Shown: positions 1 to 7,099, counted from the stretch's first letter. The stretch is 14,057 bases of DNA from an uncultured Mailhella sp. (GCA_905192935.1 CAJJMX010000022.1:1-14057), one strand, 5' to 3'. Translations and numbers: made by a program. The notes: generated by a model not told the origin, from the letters alone.

Positions 1-453
1 ATCGTGGAGCCTTCCAATCTCAACCGGCAGCATTATTTTCCCGCCCACCTGGGACGCGTCAAGGTGGAGGCTCTCAAAGAACAGCTTCTCTGCCTGAATC
101 CCGACATGAAGGTGGACGCCCGCAGACTGTGGCTGGACAGGGACAACATTCCCCCGCTGCTCGACGAGGCAGAGCTCTGGATCGAGGCGCTGGACAAGGC
201 CGATACCAAGGCGCTCTTCGCCTCGGCGGCGATGGCGGCAAAAAAGACCGTCATCTGCGGCTCGGGCATGGGCGGATTCGGCGGATACGCCATGAAACGC
301 CGTCTCATGGGGAGCCTCATCGTGGTGGGCGACATGAAGACCGACGTCGCCGACAGGCCGCCTCTCGCTCCCCGCGTCATGCAGTGCGCCGCCATGCAGG
401 CCGATGCGGCTCTGGAATGGCTGCTCACCGGAACCATTAAAGATTTGCTTTAA
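1..453 (+). CDS. thiF: ThiF-family adenylyltransferase (E1-like), 5' end missing
   Basis: This is the C-terminal half of an E1-like ThiF/MoeB/HesA-family protein; the reading frame is open from the first base, so the true start and the nucleotide-binding glycine loop lie upstream. The visible part begins with the family signature VEPSNLNRQ, the strand and turn after the ATP-binding loop whose Asn and Arg contact ATP. An acidic stretch ending in LWIEALDKADTKAL follows, where the family usually reads D-N-D, and then a GSGMGGFGGYA segment. In the thiamine pathway ThiF adenylates the C-terminus of the sulfur carrier ThiS. The gene ends 9 bp before thiE, which supports a thiamine rather than a molybdopterin role. 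The zinc-binding CxxC pairs of longer family members are not seen in this part, and some thiamine ThiF forms lack them. Family membership is secure; the thiF assignment rests partly on context. Confidence 0.85.
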   Translation: MVEPSNLNRQHYFPAHLGRVKVEALKEQLLCLNPDMKVDARRLWLDRDNIPPLLDEAELWIEALDKADTKALFASAAMAAKKTVICGSGMGGFGGYAMKRRLMGSLIVVGDMKTDVADRPPLAPRVMQCAAMQADAALEWLLTGTIKDLL

Positions 454-462
454 GGATTTGCC

Positions 463-1104
463 ATGGCACGCATACTTCCCGGAGAAACCGATCTCTATGC
501 CCTCACCGATTCCCGACTGGCCCTTGGGCGCAGCGTGGAGGAACAGGCGCGCGCCCTGCTTCATGCGGGCGTGAAGATACTCCAGTACCGCGAAAAGCAC
601 GCCCACGCCGGGGTGATGCTCGAAGAGTGCCGGATACTCCGTCGCCTCACCAGAGAGGCCGGAGCCTGCTTCATCATCGACGACCATGTGGACATCGCCA
701 TGCTTGTGGATGCGGACGGCGTGCATGTGGGACAGGACGATCTCCCCGTGCCCGAGGTCCGGCGTCTTCTCGGCCCCGACAAGATCATAGGTCTGTCCAC
801 GCACAGCCCCGAACAGGCAAAGGCCGCCGAGGCCGTCGGCGCCGACTACATAGGCGTCGGTCCCATTTTTGCCACGCAGACCAAGGAAGACGTCTGCGCT
901 CCCGTGGGCCTTTCCTATCTGGAATGGGTCGTCGAAAACTGCCGTCTTCCCTTCGTGGCCATCGGAGGCATCAAGGAACACAATATCGCCGAGGTGACCG
1001 GACGCGGAGCGAAATGCTGCGCTCTCGTTTCCGAACTTGTGGGTGCGCCCGACATCGAGGCCAGGGTGCGCGCCGTGCGCGCGGCCATGCACAAGGCGCA
1101 CTGA
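463..1104 (+). CDS. thiE: Thiamine phosphate synthase
   Basis: ThiE joins the pyrimidine (HMP-PP) and thiazole phosphate moieties to make thiamine phosphate in the cytoplasm. The 213-residue product has the normal length for a single-domain TIM-barrel ThiE. Visible motifs in order are QYREK (41-45, pyrimidine-pyrophosphate contact), IIDDH (71-75), DGVHVGQDDLP (85-95), IGLSTHS (109-115), GVGPIFATQTK (131-141, thiazole phosphate side) and FVAIGGI (164-170, phosphate-binding loop). The ATG is preceded by an AAGGA ribosome site about 6 bases upstream, just after the thiF stop. The gap to the ThiF-family gene is 9 bp, so the two are almost certainly co-transcribed, probably as the end of a longer thi operon to the left. 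Identification is secure from the motifs. Confidence 0.95.
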   Translation: MARILPGETDLYALTDSRLALGRSVEEQARALLHAGVKILQYREKHAHAGVMLEECRILRRLTREAGACFIIDDHVDIAMLVDADGVHVGQDDLPVPEVRRLLGPDKIIGLSTHSPEQAKAAEAVGADYIGVGPIFATQTKEDVCAPVGLSYLEWVVENCRLPFVAIGGIKEHNIAEVTGRGAKCCALVSELVGAPDIEARVRAVRAAMHKAH

Positions 1105-1267
1105 GACCTTCCGCCGCAGAAAAGAACGGCTTCCCCCGGTCCTGGAAAGCCACGGGCCGGAGCCGACCATCTCCGGGAAGAATGCCGCGTTCCGCGACCT
1201 GCCGACCGCACTTCTCCCAGATCGCGGACTTCAGAGGCCGACAGGATGCAGCGCACGAAAGAGAATC

Positions 1268-1558
1268 TTACGCCTTTCCGTCCGTCATCGTATCCGAGTC
1301 CGGCACGGGCATGATGCGCGGTTCCTTCCATTCCGGATACCTGGCCAGCAGCACGGGAAAAAGTTCGTTTCTGTCCGTCACGCCTTCAGGCACGTCGGAG
1401 GCGGCCACAAAATAGGCTATCCTGTCCTTCGAGCCTTCCATGACGCTGCGGCTGGTCACGAAAACATAGCCTGCGCCGAGCGCAAAGGCCTCGGCCTCGG
1501 CATAGGTCTCAAAGGGATGGACGTTGCCCGCCGCATCATAAAATTCAAACTTCGCCAT
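1268..1558 (-). CDS. Small hypothetical protein (96 aa)
   Basis: I do not recognise this family. The product is 96 residues, soluble and acidic, with no signal peptide or membrane segment. It begins MAKFEFYDAAGNVHPFETY, continues with a segment that looks like alternating strands (GYVFVTSRSVMEGSKDRIAYFVAA), and ends in an acidic tail. I chose the ATG at 1556-1558 because GGAGAGA lies about 8 bases upstream; an upstream in-frame start that would add 15 residues has no such site and would begin within the leader. The gene stands alone, convergent with thiE and divergent from the mrp-type gene. The case for it being real is the ribosome site, the candidate promoter and the protein-like composition. 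Confidence 0.7.
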   Translation of the reverse strand: MAKFEFYDAAGNVHPFETYAEAEAFALGAGYVFVTSRSVMEGSKDRIAYFVAASDVPEGVTDRNELFPVLLARYPEWKEPRIMPVPDSDTMTDGKA

Positions 1559-1580
1559 ATGTTCTCTCCGAAAAACATCC

Positions 1581-1637
1581 CCGGCCCGAAAAGAGCCGGT
1601 CATGCCCGAAGCTTACGTGCTGCACAAAAGACGTCAA
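1581..1637 (-). promoter_or_regulatory. Candidate promoter and leader hairpin of the small hypothetical gene
   Basis: Read on the minus strand, TTGACG (1632-1637) and TAAGCT (1610-1615) are separated by 16 bases. The -35 matches the sigma-70 consensus at five of six positions, the -10 only at three. The predicted transcript would carry a 7-bp stem (1593-1599 with 1581-1587, one G-U pair) just before the ribosome site of the gene ending at 1268. The match is modest. Confidence 0.35.
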
Positions 1638-1779
1638 GAAAAAACGGCGTCAGGAGCGCTTCACCGGTCCTTCGCCGCGGCCATGCGCAGTTCTCTTCGT
1701 CTCTGTTCCTCAGCTCCGTGCTCACGAGGAGCGGAAGCAAAAATTCTCATCCGGCCTCAGGCCCAAATCGTCTCACGAC

Positions 1780-1808
1780 TTGTCAGACACCGGGGAAAGA
1801 ACTATAGG
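1780..1808 (+). promoter_or_regulatory. Candidate sigma-70 promoter of the mrp-type gene
   Basis: TTGTCA (1780-1785) and TATAGG (1803-1808) are 17 bases apart, matching the consensus at five and four positions. Transcription would start near 1815, giving a leader of about 50 bases. That leader contains a small hairpin (CCGGCG 1826-1831 with CGCCGG 1839-1844) ending 6 bases before the AAGGAAG ribosome site. Confidence 0.45.
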
Positions 1809-1864
1809 AAGGGGACGTACATCACCCGGCGAACCCTCCGCCGGAACAAAAAGGAAGTCTTACT

Positions 1865-2695
1865 ATGAGCGATTGCGATCACAAGTGCGGCAGCTGCGGT
1901 CAGGACTGCGCGGAACGCACTGAACCGGTCGACATGAAGGTGAAGCTCCACAAGTTCTCCACCGTAAAGAAAGTCATCGGTGTCGTGAGCGGCAAGGGCG
2001 GCGTGGGCAAGTCCCTCGTCACGGGTCTGCTCGCCTCCAAGATGCAGAGTCGCGGTTCTCATGCCGCCGTGCTTGACGCCGACATCACCGGCCCCTCCAT
2101 TCCCCGGCTGTTCGGAGTCACGCAGCGCATGTCCGGCACCCAGCTCGGTCTGAATCCCGTCCGCTCCGCCACCGGCGTGGACATTGCCTCCATGAACCTC
2201 CTTCTGGAACACGACACCGACCCCGTCGTCTGGCGCGGTCCCGTGATCGCCAACGTGGTCACGCAGTTCTGGTCCGAGGTCATCTGGAACAACGTGGACT
2301 ACATGTTCGTCGACATGCCTCCGGGAACCGGCGACGTTCCGCTGACGGTCTATCAGTCCCTGCCCATCGACGGCATCGTCATCGTCACCTCGCCGCAGGA
2401 ACTCGTGTCCATGATCGTGGAAAAGGCCGTGAACATGGCCCGTCTCGACGGCCTGAACATTCCGGTCATAGGGCTTGTGGAAAACATGTCCTACTTTGAG
2501 TGCCCGAACTGCGGCAAGCGTCATTTCATCTTCGGCGAAAGCCATCTGGAAGAAATCGCCAGGCAGTACGACATCAAGCACATCGCCCGTCTGCCCATCG
2601 ATCCGGCCATCGCCCGCGCCTGCGACCAGGGCGCCATTGAAGCCGTCAAGAGCCCCTGGCTCGACGACATGGCCGATGCCATCAGCAGCCTTTAG
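1865..2695 (+). CDS. Mrp/NBP35 (ApbC)-family iron-sulfur carrier ATPase
   Basis: This P-loop ATPase of the Mrp/Nbp35/ApbC family carries [4Fe-4S] clusters to target apoproteins in the cytoplasm. The 276-residue product has the deviant Walker A loop GKGGVGKS (43-50), the LDADITGPSIPRLFG segment (70-84), the Walker B region VDYMFVDMPPGTGD (144-157), TSPQE (175-179), and the bridging-cluster motif ECPNCGK with C213 and C216. The N-terminus adds a second cysteine group, C4-x3-C8-x2-C11-x3-C15, recalling the N-terminal ferredoxin-like cluster of NBP35-type members. The start is an ATG with AAGGAAG 8 bases upstream. The gene has its own candidate promoter and is closed by a strong terminator, so it appears monocistronic. 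The family call is firm; the client proteins cannot be told from sequence. Confidence 0.92.
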   Translation: MSDCDHKCGSCGQDCAERTEPVDMKVKLHKFSTVKKVIGVVSGKGGVGKSLVTGLLASKMQSRGSHAAVLDADITGPSIPRLFGVTQRMSGTQLGLNPVRSATGVDIASMNLLLEHDTDPVVWRGPVIANVVTQFWSEVIWNNVDYMFVDMPPGTGDVPLTVYQSLPIDGIVIVTSPQELVSMIVEKAVNMARLDGLNIPVIGLVENMSYFECPNCGKRHFIFGESHLEEIARQYDIKHIARLPIDPAIARACDQGAIEAVKSPWLDDMADAISSL

Positions 2696-2797
2696 CCAAG
2701 AGGACTGAGCGCAGCTCTCGAGCGCATGCCTGATCCCGTCGCCTTTCGACGGCAAGTCATGCATCCCTTATGCCTGCGGAATCAGCCCGGATATCAG

Positions 2798-2835
2798 AAG
2801 CGGCCGCCTCCTTTCGGGAGACGGCCGCTTTTTTT
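2798..2835 (+). terminator. Rho-independent terminator after the mrp-type gene
   Basis: A perfect 9-bp stem (2798-2806 with 2822-2830) is extended inside by a CTCC/GGAG pairing, and seven T residues begin at the end of the stem (2829-2835). It lies about 100 bp after the mrp stop and 18 bp before the convergent feoB stop. The minus-strand side has no T run, so it mainly serves the plus strand. Confidence 0.9.
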
Positions 2836-2852
2836 GCAGGATCTGCTCTTCT

Positions 2853-5075
2853 CTACCAGCGGGAAAGGATCTGATAGGCCGCCGTAGCCACGATCATGGC
2901 TATGCAGGTATTGAACACAAAGCTGAACAGCGCCCATTTTGCGGATCCCGTCTCCGTGCGGATGGTGACAAGACTCACGAAACAGGGAGCATAGAGCAGG
3001 ACGAACAGCAGGAAGGATACCACGGAAGGAATGGTCCAGCTCTTGTCCTTGGCAATGAACTGGGCAAGAGAGCCTGAGGCGTCCTCGTTTGCGTCGTACA
3101 TGGAATAGGCCGTGCCGAGCGTGGTCACGATGACTTCCTTGGCGGCCAGTCCGCCGAGCAGGGAGACGTTGGCTTCCCAGCCGAAGCCCGCATAGCGGGT
3201 CACCGGTTCCATGGCGGCGCCGATGCGTCCGGCCACGGTGTGACGCAGCGTTTCTTCGTTGAAGCGTCCCACTTCCGTGTGTATGGCCGCCTCCAGAGAA
3301 CGATGCAGCTCGGAATCGGGCTGCGCCGCATCAAGCTGCTGCTGAAGTGCGGCCAGCGTGGTTTCATGGGCCTGCACCTTGTCTTCGGGAAGTCCGGGGT
3401 AGGCCATGGCCGCCCACACTACGATGGATATGGCAAGAATGACGGTTCCGGCCTTTTTCAGATACTCCCAGGTACGCTCACCGGCATGGATGACCATGCC
3501 CTGAAGCGTGGGCATGCGGTAGGGAGGCAGTTCCATGACGAAAGGCGTCGCCGGTCCCTTGATGAAGGAAGAACGCAGAAAGCGTGCGGCCAGCATGGCC
3601 ACGACCCAGCCCGTCAGCGTAAGCCCGAACATGACAAGAGCCTCGTTGCCCGGGAAGAACACGCCGGAAAACACGATGAACACGGGCAATTTTGCGCCGC
3701 AGGCCATGAAGGGAACCGTAAGCAGCGTGGCCAGCTTTTCCCGGGGACTTCTCAGCGTGCGCGCGGCCATGATGCCCGGAACGGCACAGCCGCCGGCTAT
3801 GCCTCCGCCGAGGATGTACGGAACCACGGATGCGCCGTGCAGACCGAAGATGCGGAAGATCCTGTCCAGCATATAGGCCATGCGCGCCATATAACCGGAG
3901 TCTTCCAGGATGGCTATCTGCATGAAGATGAGCAGAATGAGCGGCACGAAGCACATGACGCCGCCCACGCCGTCGATGATGCCGGAAGTTATCATGGACT
4001 TCAGCACGCCGTCGGCCATGTTGGTATCCACAAGATTCCGCAGCCAGGCAAAGAGAGATTCCACCCACTGCATGGGGATCTCGCCGAGCGTGAAGGTGAT
4101 GCGGTACATGAGGTACATGATGGCGAGCATGATGAGCGGTCCCATGAACTGATGGGTCAGGATATGGTCCGCTCTGTCGGACAGGTCCATGCGCTGGGCG
4201 ATGTCGTCGCGCCTCGTCAGAACGCCGCGCAGAAGCGAGCTTATGTACCCGTAGCGATAATCGGCGATGATGGCTTCGGCACTCGTTCCGAGCGTGGCCT
4301 TCAGATGTGCCTCCACCTCGTCGATGTGCTCCTTCACATGCGCCATGACTTCGGGCTTGTCGTGACTGAGCTCGGAAAGAATCTCTTCATCATTTTCCAG
4401 AAGCTTCAGGGCCAGCCAGCGGGTGGGATAGGGAGCGCAGCCCACGCCTTCCTCGTCAAGGGACTCCGTGAGGTGCTTGAGCACGGGGTCGAGGTCCGGA
4501 CCGTAGGAGATGTGCAGAGGATGCCAGGGCTGGCCCTCGAACTTGCGGCTGAAGGCCAGCGTTTCACGCAGGTATTCCTGAAGACCTTCGCCGGTTCGGG
4601 CCACGGTTTCCACCACGGGCACCCCGAGACGGGCAGAAAGCTCGGCCACGTCGATGCTCATGCCCATGGCGCGGGCCTCGTCCATCATGTTGAGGCCGAT
4701 GGACACGGGCACGCCCATTTCCATGAGCTGCACGGCCAGATACAGATTGCGTTCAAGCGCTCCGGCGTTGAGCAGAGCCATGACGGCCAGAGGCTTTTCC
4801 GTGCCTATGACGCGGCGGGCCACCCGCTCTTCCTGCGTATAGGCCGTAAGGGAATACGCCCCGGGCAGATCGATGATGCGTATGGCTTCCCCGTCGCAGT
4901 GGGCTATGCCCTCCTTCTGCTCCACGGTGATGCCGGGATAGTTGCCCACATGCTGGCGTGCGCCGGTGAGGGCATTGAACGACGTTGTTTTTCCGGAATT
5001 CGGATTTCCGGCGAGCGCGAGGGTGGGCAGTTCGCTGCGCGGCCGCCCGTCGTCGGAATGATGAAAATAAGACAT
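2853..5075 (-). CDS. feoB: Ferrous iron transport protein B
   Basis: FeoB is the inner-membrane Fe(II) permease with an N-terminal GTPase domain. The 740-residue product is near the usual length. Visible G-protein motifs are G1 GNPNSGKT (23-30), the G2 region VGNYPGITVEQKEG (43-56), G3 DLPG (69-72) and G4 NMMD (129-132), followed by a helical linker. The membrane part includes the first Gate segment with GGGIAGGCAVPGIMAAR and the later GWEANVSLLGGLAAKEVIVTTLG and LYAPCFVSLVTIRTETGS segments typical of the transport core. The ATG follows GGAGAAGG and overlaps the feoA stop by one base (TGATG), implying translational coupling. No feoC is seen. The identification is secure. Confidence 0.97.
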   Translation of the reverse strand: MSYFHHSDDGRPRSELPTLALAGNPNSGKTTSFNALTGARQHVGNYPGITVEQKEGIAHCDGEAIRIIDLPGAYSLTAYTQEERVARRVIGTEKPLAVMALLNAGALERNLYLAVQLMEMGVPVSIGLNMMDEARAMGMSIDVAELSARLGVPVVETVARTGEGLQEYLRETLAFSRKFEGQPWHPLHISYGPDLDPVLKHLTESLDEEGVGCAPYPTRWLALKLLENDEEILSELSHDKPEVMAHVKEHIDEVEAHLKATLGTSAEAIIADYRYGYISSLLRGVLTRRDDIAQRMDLSDRADHILTHQFMGPLIMLAIMYLMYRITFTLGEIPMQWVESLFAWLRNLVDTNMADGVLKSMITSGIIDGVGGVMCFVPLILLIFMQIAILEDSGYMARMAYMLDRIFRIFGLHGASVVPYILGGGIAGGCAVPGIMAARTLRSPREKLATLLTVPFMACGAKLPVFIVFSGVFFPGNEALVMFGLTLTGWVVAMLAARFLRSSFIKGPATPFVMELPPYRMPTLQGMVIHAGERTWEYLKKAGTVILAISIVVWAAMAYPGLPEDKVQAHETTLAALQQQLDAAQPDSELHRSLEAAIHTEVGRFNEETLRHTVAGRIGAAMEPVTRYAGFGWEANVSLLGGLAAKEVIVTTLGTAYSMYDANEDASGSLAQFIAKDKSWTIPSVVSFLLFVLLYAPCFVSLVTIRTETGSAKWALFSFVFNTCIAMIVATAAYQILSRW

Positions 5076-5308
5076 CAGTCCACCTTCTCCACCAGAATGA
5101 AATCAGCTTCGTTGTTGCGCAGGCTGAGGGTAAAGCCCGGCAGGCGGAGGGCTACGGGATCGCGCAGCGGCGCGCGGCCTATGACTTCCACTTCGGCTCC
5201 GGGCACCAGTCCCATGTCGCGGATGCGGCGGCCCAGTTCTCCATCGGCCCTTACGGAAGCTATGCGCGCCTTGGTGCCTACGGGAAGAGAACGAAGAGGT
5301 ATGCTCAT
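5075..5308 (-). CDS. feoA: Ferrous iron transport protein A
   Basis: FeoA is a small cytoplasmic SH3-like protein needed for FeoB function. The 77-residue product starts MSIPLRSLPVG and contains the typical core: a beta barrel with GRRIRDMGLVPGAEVEVIGRAPLRDPVALRLPG and then a LSLRNNEADFILVE end. I selected the ATG at 5306-5308 because AAGGATG stands about 6 bases upstream; an upstream in-frame ATG at 5371 would add 21 residues that do not resemble FeoA and has no ribosome site. The gene is first in a feoA-feoB operon with a one-base overlap. Confidence 0.93.
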   Translation of the reverse strand: MSIPLRSLPVGTKARIASVRADGELGRRIRDMGLVPGAEVEVIGRAPLRDPVALRLPGFTLSLRNNEADFILVEKVD

Positions 5309-5457
5309 AAAGACATCCTTAATGCTGAGGGTTGTTCTCCTCGCATCGGAAGCTTCAGAGCAAAGGACCATCCAGGAAGTTTTCCGCCCGATTTCTCAGA
5401 CATGCTGTCGTAAAACGACCTCGGCCTGAAGATCCCGATACGAAATGCGGTTTCAAT

Positions 5458-5486
5458 AAGCTATGCTCACGTCGCCCGCTTGTCAA
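5458..5486 (-). promoter_or_regulatory. Candidate promoter of feoAB
   Basis: On the minus strand a perfect TTGACA (revcomp of 5481-5486) is followed after 17 bases by TAGCTT (5458-5463), a poor -10 with only three matches. Transcription would begin near 5451, leaving a leader of about 140 bases before feoA. I see no convincing Fur-type box, though a short inverted repeat GAAA-N5-TTTC lies just downstream. Confidence 0.35.
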
Positions 5487-5503
5487 ATCATGTGAAGCCT
5501 CTC

Positions 5504-5532
5504 TTGCCCGTGCTGTCAAGGTATGGCATAGT
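5504..5532 (+). promoter_or_regulatory. Candidate promoter of the Opp-type ATPase gene
   Basis: TTGCCC (5504-5509) and CATAGT (5527-5532) are 17 bases apart, each matching the consensus at four positions, and TGG directly before the -10 forms an extended -10 (TGn). Transcription would begin near 5539, about 64 bases before the ATG. It is divergent from the feoAB promoter and does not overlap it. Confidence 0.35.
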
Positions 5533-5602
5533 CAGCAGGTCTTTTTTCCCGTGCCCGGCGCGGGGGACGTTCCTTCCACCTTTCTTCTTCTCCGGTCCGG
5601 CC

Positions 5603-6556
5603 ATGCTTCCACTGCTCGACGTTCAGCACCTTACCGTCTCCTTCGGCTCCACACCCGTCGTACGCGATGTCAGCTTTCAGCTTTTTCCGGGACGCACGCT
5701 CTGTCTGGTGGGCGAATCTGGCTCCGGCAAGAGCATGACGGCCTTCTCCATCATGCGGCTTCTGCCCTCCCCGGGACGCGTCTCTTCCGGAGCCATCCTC
5801 TTTGACGGCGAGGATCTTCTGAAGCTGGATGAAAAGTCCATGCGCTCAAGACGCGGACGGGACATCTCCATGATCTTCCAGGAGCCCATGACGTCCCTCA
5901 ATCCCGTGCTGCGCATAGGAAGGCAGATCGCGGAACCCCTCGAAATCCATGAGGGACTGCACGGACGCGCTGCCGAAGAGAAAACCGTGGAACTTCTGGA
6001 ACTTGTGGGCATACCCGACGCCCGCCGCAGACTGAACGACTATCCGCATCAGTTTTCCGGCGGCATGCGGCAGCGGGTCATGATCGCCATGGCCCTGGCC
6101 TGCTCTCCCCGGCTGCTTCTGGCCGACGAGCCCACCACGGCACTCGACATCACCATTCAGGGACAGATCCTGCGCCTGCTCGGCAGACTGGCCCGGGAAC
6201 GGAACATGGGCGTGCTGCTCATCACCCACGACCTCGGCGTGGTGGCGGAAGCCGCAAACGACGTCGCCGTCATGTATGCCGGAGAACTCATGGAACAGGC
6301 CCCCGTCACCGAATTCTTTGAAAGGCCCCTGCATCCCTACTCGAAGGGACTCATGGCCTGTGCGCCACTTCTGGGCAATCACTCAAGCGAAAGGCTGCCC
6401 TCCATACCGGGCATGGTCCCGCTTCCCTCCGAACTGCCCGAGGGCTGCTCCTTCCGGCCCCGCTGTCCCCTGGCCTCGGAAAAATGCCGGCAGGCCCCGC
6501 CGCTTGTCCATGCGGGAGAATCCCGCCTGGTCCGCTGCTGGAAGGCTTCCGCATAA
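5603..6556 (+). CDS. Oligopeptide/dipeptide ABC transporter ATP-binding protein (OppD/DppD type)
   Basis: This is a complete 317-residue ABC ATPase of the peptide/nickel transporter group. Motifs are Walker A GESGSGKS (37-44), the Q-loop in MIFQEPMTSLNPV (90-102), the signature FSGGMRQRV (151-159), Walker B LLLADEPTTALD (171-182) and the H-loop LITHDLG (206-212). The C-terminal oligo_HPY region starts at RPLHPYSKGL (241-250). Four cysteines near the end (C282, C288, C295, C312) are spaced like those that hold a [4Fe-4S] cluster in some OppD proteins. The ATG at 5603 starts the conserved N-terminus LLDVQHLTVSF, but no good ribosome site precedes it. No substrate-binding protein, permease or second ATPase is adjacent; the next gene is a tRNA. 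Peptide, nickel or another substrate cannot be decided. Confidence 0.9.
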   Translation: MLPLLDVQHLTVSFGSTPVVRDVSFQLFPGRTLCLVGESGSGKSMTAFSIMRLLPSPGRVSSGAILFDGEDLLKLDEKSMRSRRGRDISMIFQEPMTSLNPVLRIGRQIAEPLEIHEGLHGRAAEEKTVELLELVGIPDARRRLNDYPHQFSGGMRQRVMIAMALACSPRLLLADEPTTALDITIQGQILRLLGRLARERNMGVLLITHDLGVVAEAANDVAVMYAGELMEQAPVTEFFERPLHPYSKGLMACAPLLGNHSSERLPSIPGMVPLPSELPEGCSFRPRCPLASEKCRQAPPLVHAGESRLVRCWKASA

Positions 6557-6582
6557 AAATTCTCAGAGGCGGAAAAAAACGC

Positions 6583-6611
6583 TTGCCAAAGCCCGGCAAA
6601 TTTACTAAGAA
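6583..6611 (+). promoter_or_regulatory. Candidate tRNA-Leu promoter
   Basis: TTGCCA (6583-6588) and TAAGAA (6606-6611) are 17 bases apart, placing the start of transcription a few bases before the tRNA. The -35 is good (five of six), the -10 weak. The -35 overlaps a small inverted repeat (TTGCC 6583-6587 with GGCAA 6595-6599) that could alternatively be a weak terminator for the ATPase gene. Confidence 0.35.
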
Positions 6612-6620
6612 CATTCCTGC

Positions 6621-6707
6621 GCCGAAGTGGTGAAATTGGTAGACACGCTAGGTTCAGGGTCTAGTTCCCGTTCGGGAGTAAGAGTTCGAGTCTCTTCTTC
6701 GGCACCA
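6621..6707 (+). tRNA. tRNA-Leu (anticodon CAG)
   Basis: The 87-base sequence folds as a class II tRNA. The acceptor stem pairs GCCGAAG with CTTCGGC, followed by discriminator A and an encoded CCA (6705-6707). The anticodon stem CTAGG/TCTAG encloses TTCAGGG with CAG at 6655-6657, reading CUG codons. The long variable arm pairs around TTCG, and the T arm is AAGAG-TTCGAGT-CTCTT. A frequently misannotated reading frame (MVKLVDTLGSG...) runs across it and is not a gene. Confidence 0.97.
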
Positions 6708-6715
6708 TATTTCAG

Positions 6716-6755
6716 GAAGCGGAACGTTTCAACAGACGTTCCGCTTCTTCCGTTT
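6716..6755 (+). terminator. Hairpin terminator after tRNA-Leu
   Basis: A perfect 12-bp inverted repeat (6716-6727 with 6736-6747) with an 8-base loop starts 8 bases after the tRNA CCA. It is followed by TTCCGTTT, a short and interrupted T-rich stretch. The position and the strong stem make it the likely tRNA terminator. Confidence 0.75.
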
Positions 6756-6784
6756 AACGGCATGACCAGAAAAACCTACCGCCG

Positions 6785-6830
6785 AAAGGACGGACTCCTC
6801 CAAAGGAGTCTCCTTTGCTCCGGGCTTTTT
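6785..6830 (+). other. Strong bulged hairpin followed by a T run, in the gap before larB
   Basis: The gap 6756-7099 contains no gene that I can support. Its clearest element is a 13-bp hairpin: AAAGGA (6785-6790) pairs with TCCTTT (6811-6816), a two-base bulge CG follows on the 5' side, then GACTCCT (6793-6799) pairs with AGGAGTC (6804-6810) around the loop CCAA. Nine bases later five T residues occur (6826-6830). It could be a second terminator or part of a leader RNA. A smaller hairpin GCATC-TTCT-GATGC is at 6892-6905. I found no convincing promoter for larB. Confidence 0.5.
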
Positions 6831-7015
6831 CATCCTGTGAATCTCCCAAAAAAGACCGCTGTCGTCAGCTCATGCCCTTGTGCTCCTGTCGGCATCTTCT
6901 GATGCTTTCCGGGGGCTTCCTTTCCTGTCCTTCAGGCGATACCGGGCTTGTTCGGCAGGATCAGGCAAGAAATCGAAAGAATAGTATCTACCGCTCTTCT
7001 GGTCTGCGCCCTACA

Positions 7016-7050
7016 TTGCCGTCATGGCCGGGCCCCTCCGGTCACGGCAA
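7016..7050 (+). promoter_or_regulatory. Inverted repeat shortly before larB
   Basis: TTGCCGT (7016-7022) is repeated inverted as ACGGCAA (7044-7050), with an inner CCGG/CCGG pairing, giving a roughly 35-base dyad that ends 49 bases before the larB ATG. It could be an operator or an RNA hairpin in the leader. No regulator is named by the sequence. Confidence 0.35.
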
Positions 7051-7099
7051 CTTGCGAAAAACGTCCGGGAACGCTATGTCCCTTGCAAGAGGAATCATC

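Noticed and set aside
1157..1176. Inverted repeat CCGGAG/CTCCGG in the convergent gap after thiE
   Set aside because: The 6-bp stem has an 8-base loop and no T run on either strand, so it is not supported as a terminator.
3240..5429. Open frame of 729 codons on the plus strand opposite feoB
   Set aside because: It is antisense to feoAB, rich in His, Gly and Arg as expected for the complement of GC-rich coding DNA, and matches no family. Other long antisense frames (1802-2764 and 9307-10488) were rejected for the same reason.
5440..5457. Possible Fur site in the feoAB promoter (GAAA-N5-TTTC)
   Set aside because: Four-base arms are too short and the sequence does not resemble the Fur consensus well enough to call.
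6621..6755. tRNA-Leu as an integration site for a mobile element
   Set aside because: I see no repeat of the tRNA 3' end downstream, no integrase and no mobile genes; the sequence after the tRNA is a terminator and then the lar genes.
6627..6902. Open frame of 91 codons starting MVKLVDTLGSG across tRNA-Leu
   Set aside because: It is the well-known artefact of translating a tRNA-Leu gene; the RNA fold accounts for the sequence.
7018..7068. Possible sigma-54 promoter before larB (GG ... TTGC)
   Set aside because: The GG and GC are separated by 12 bases rather than the required 10.
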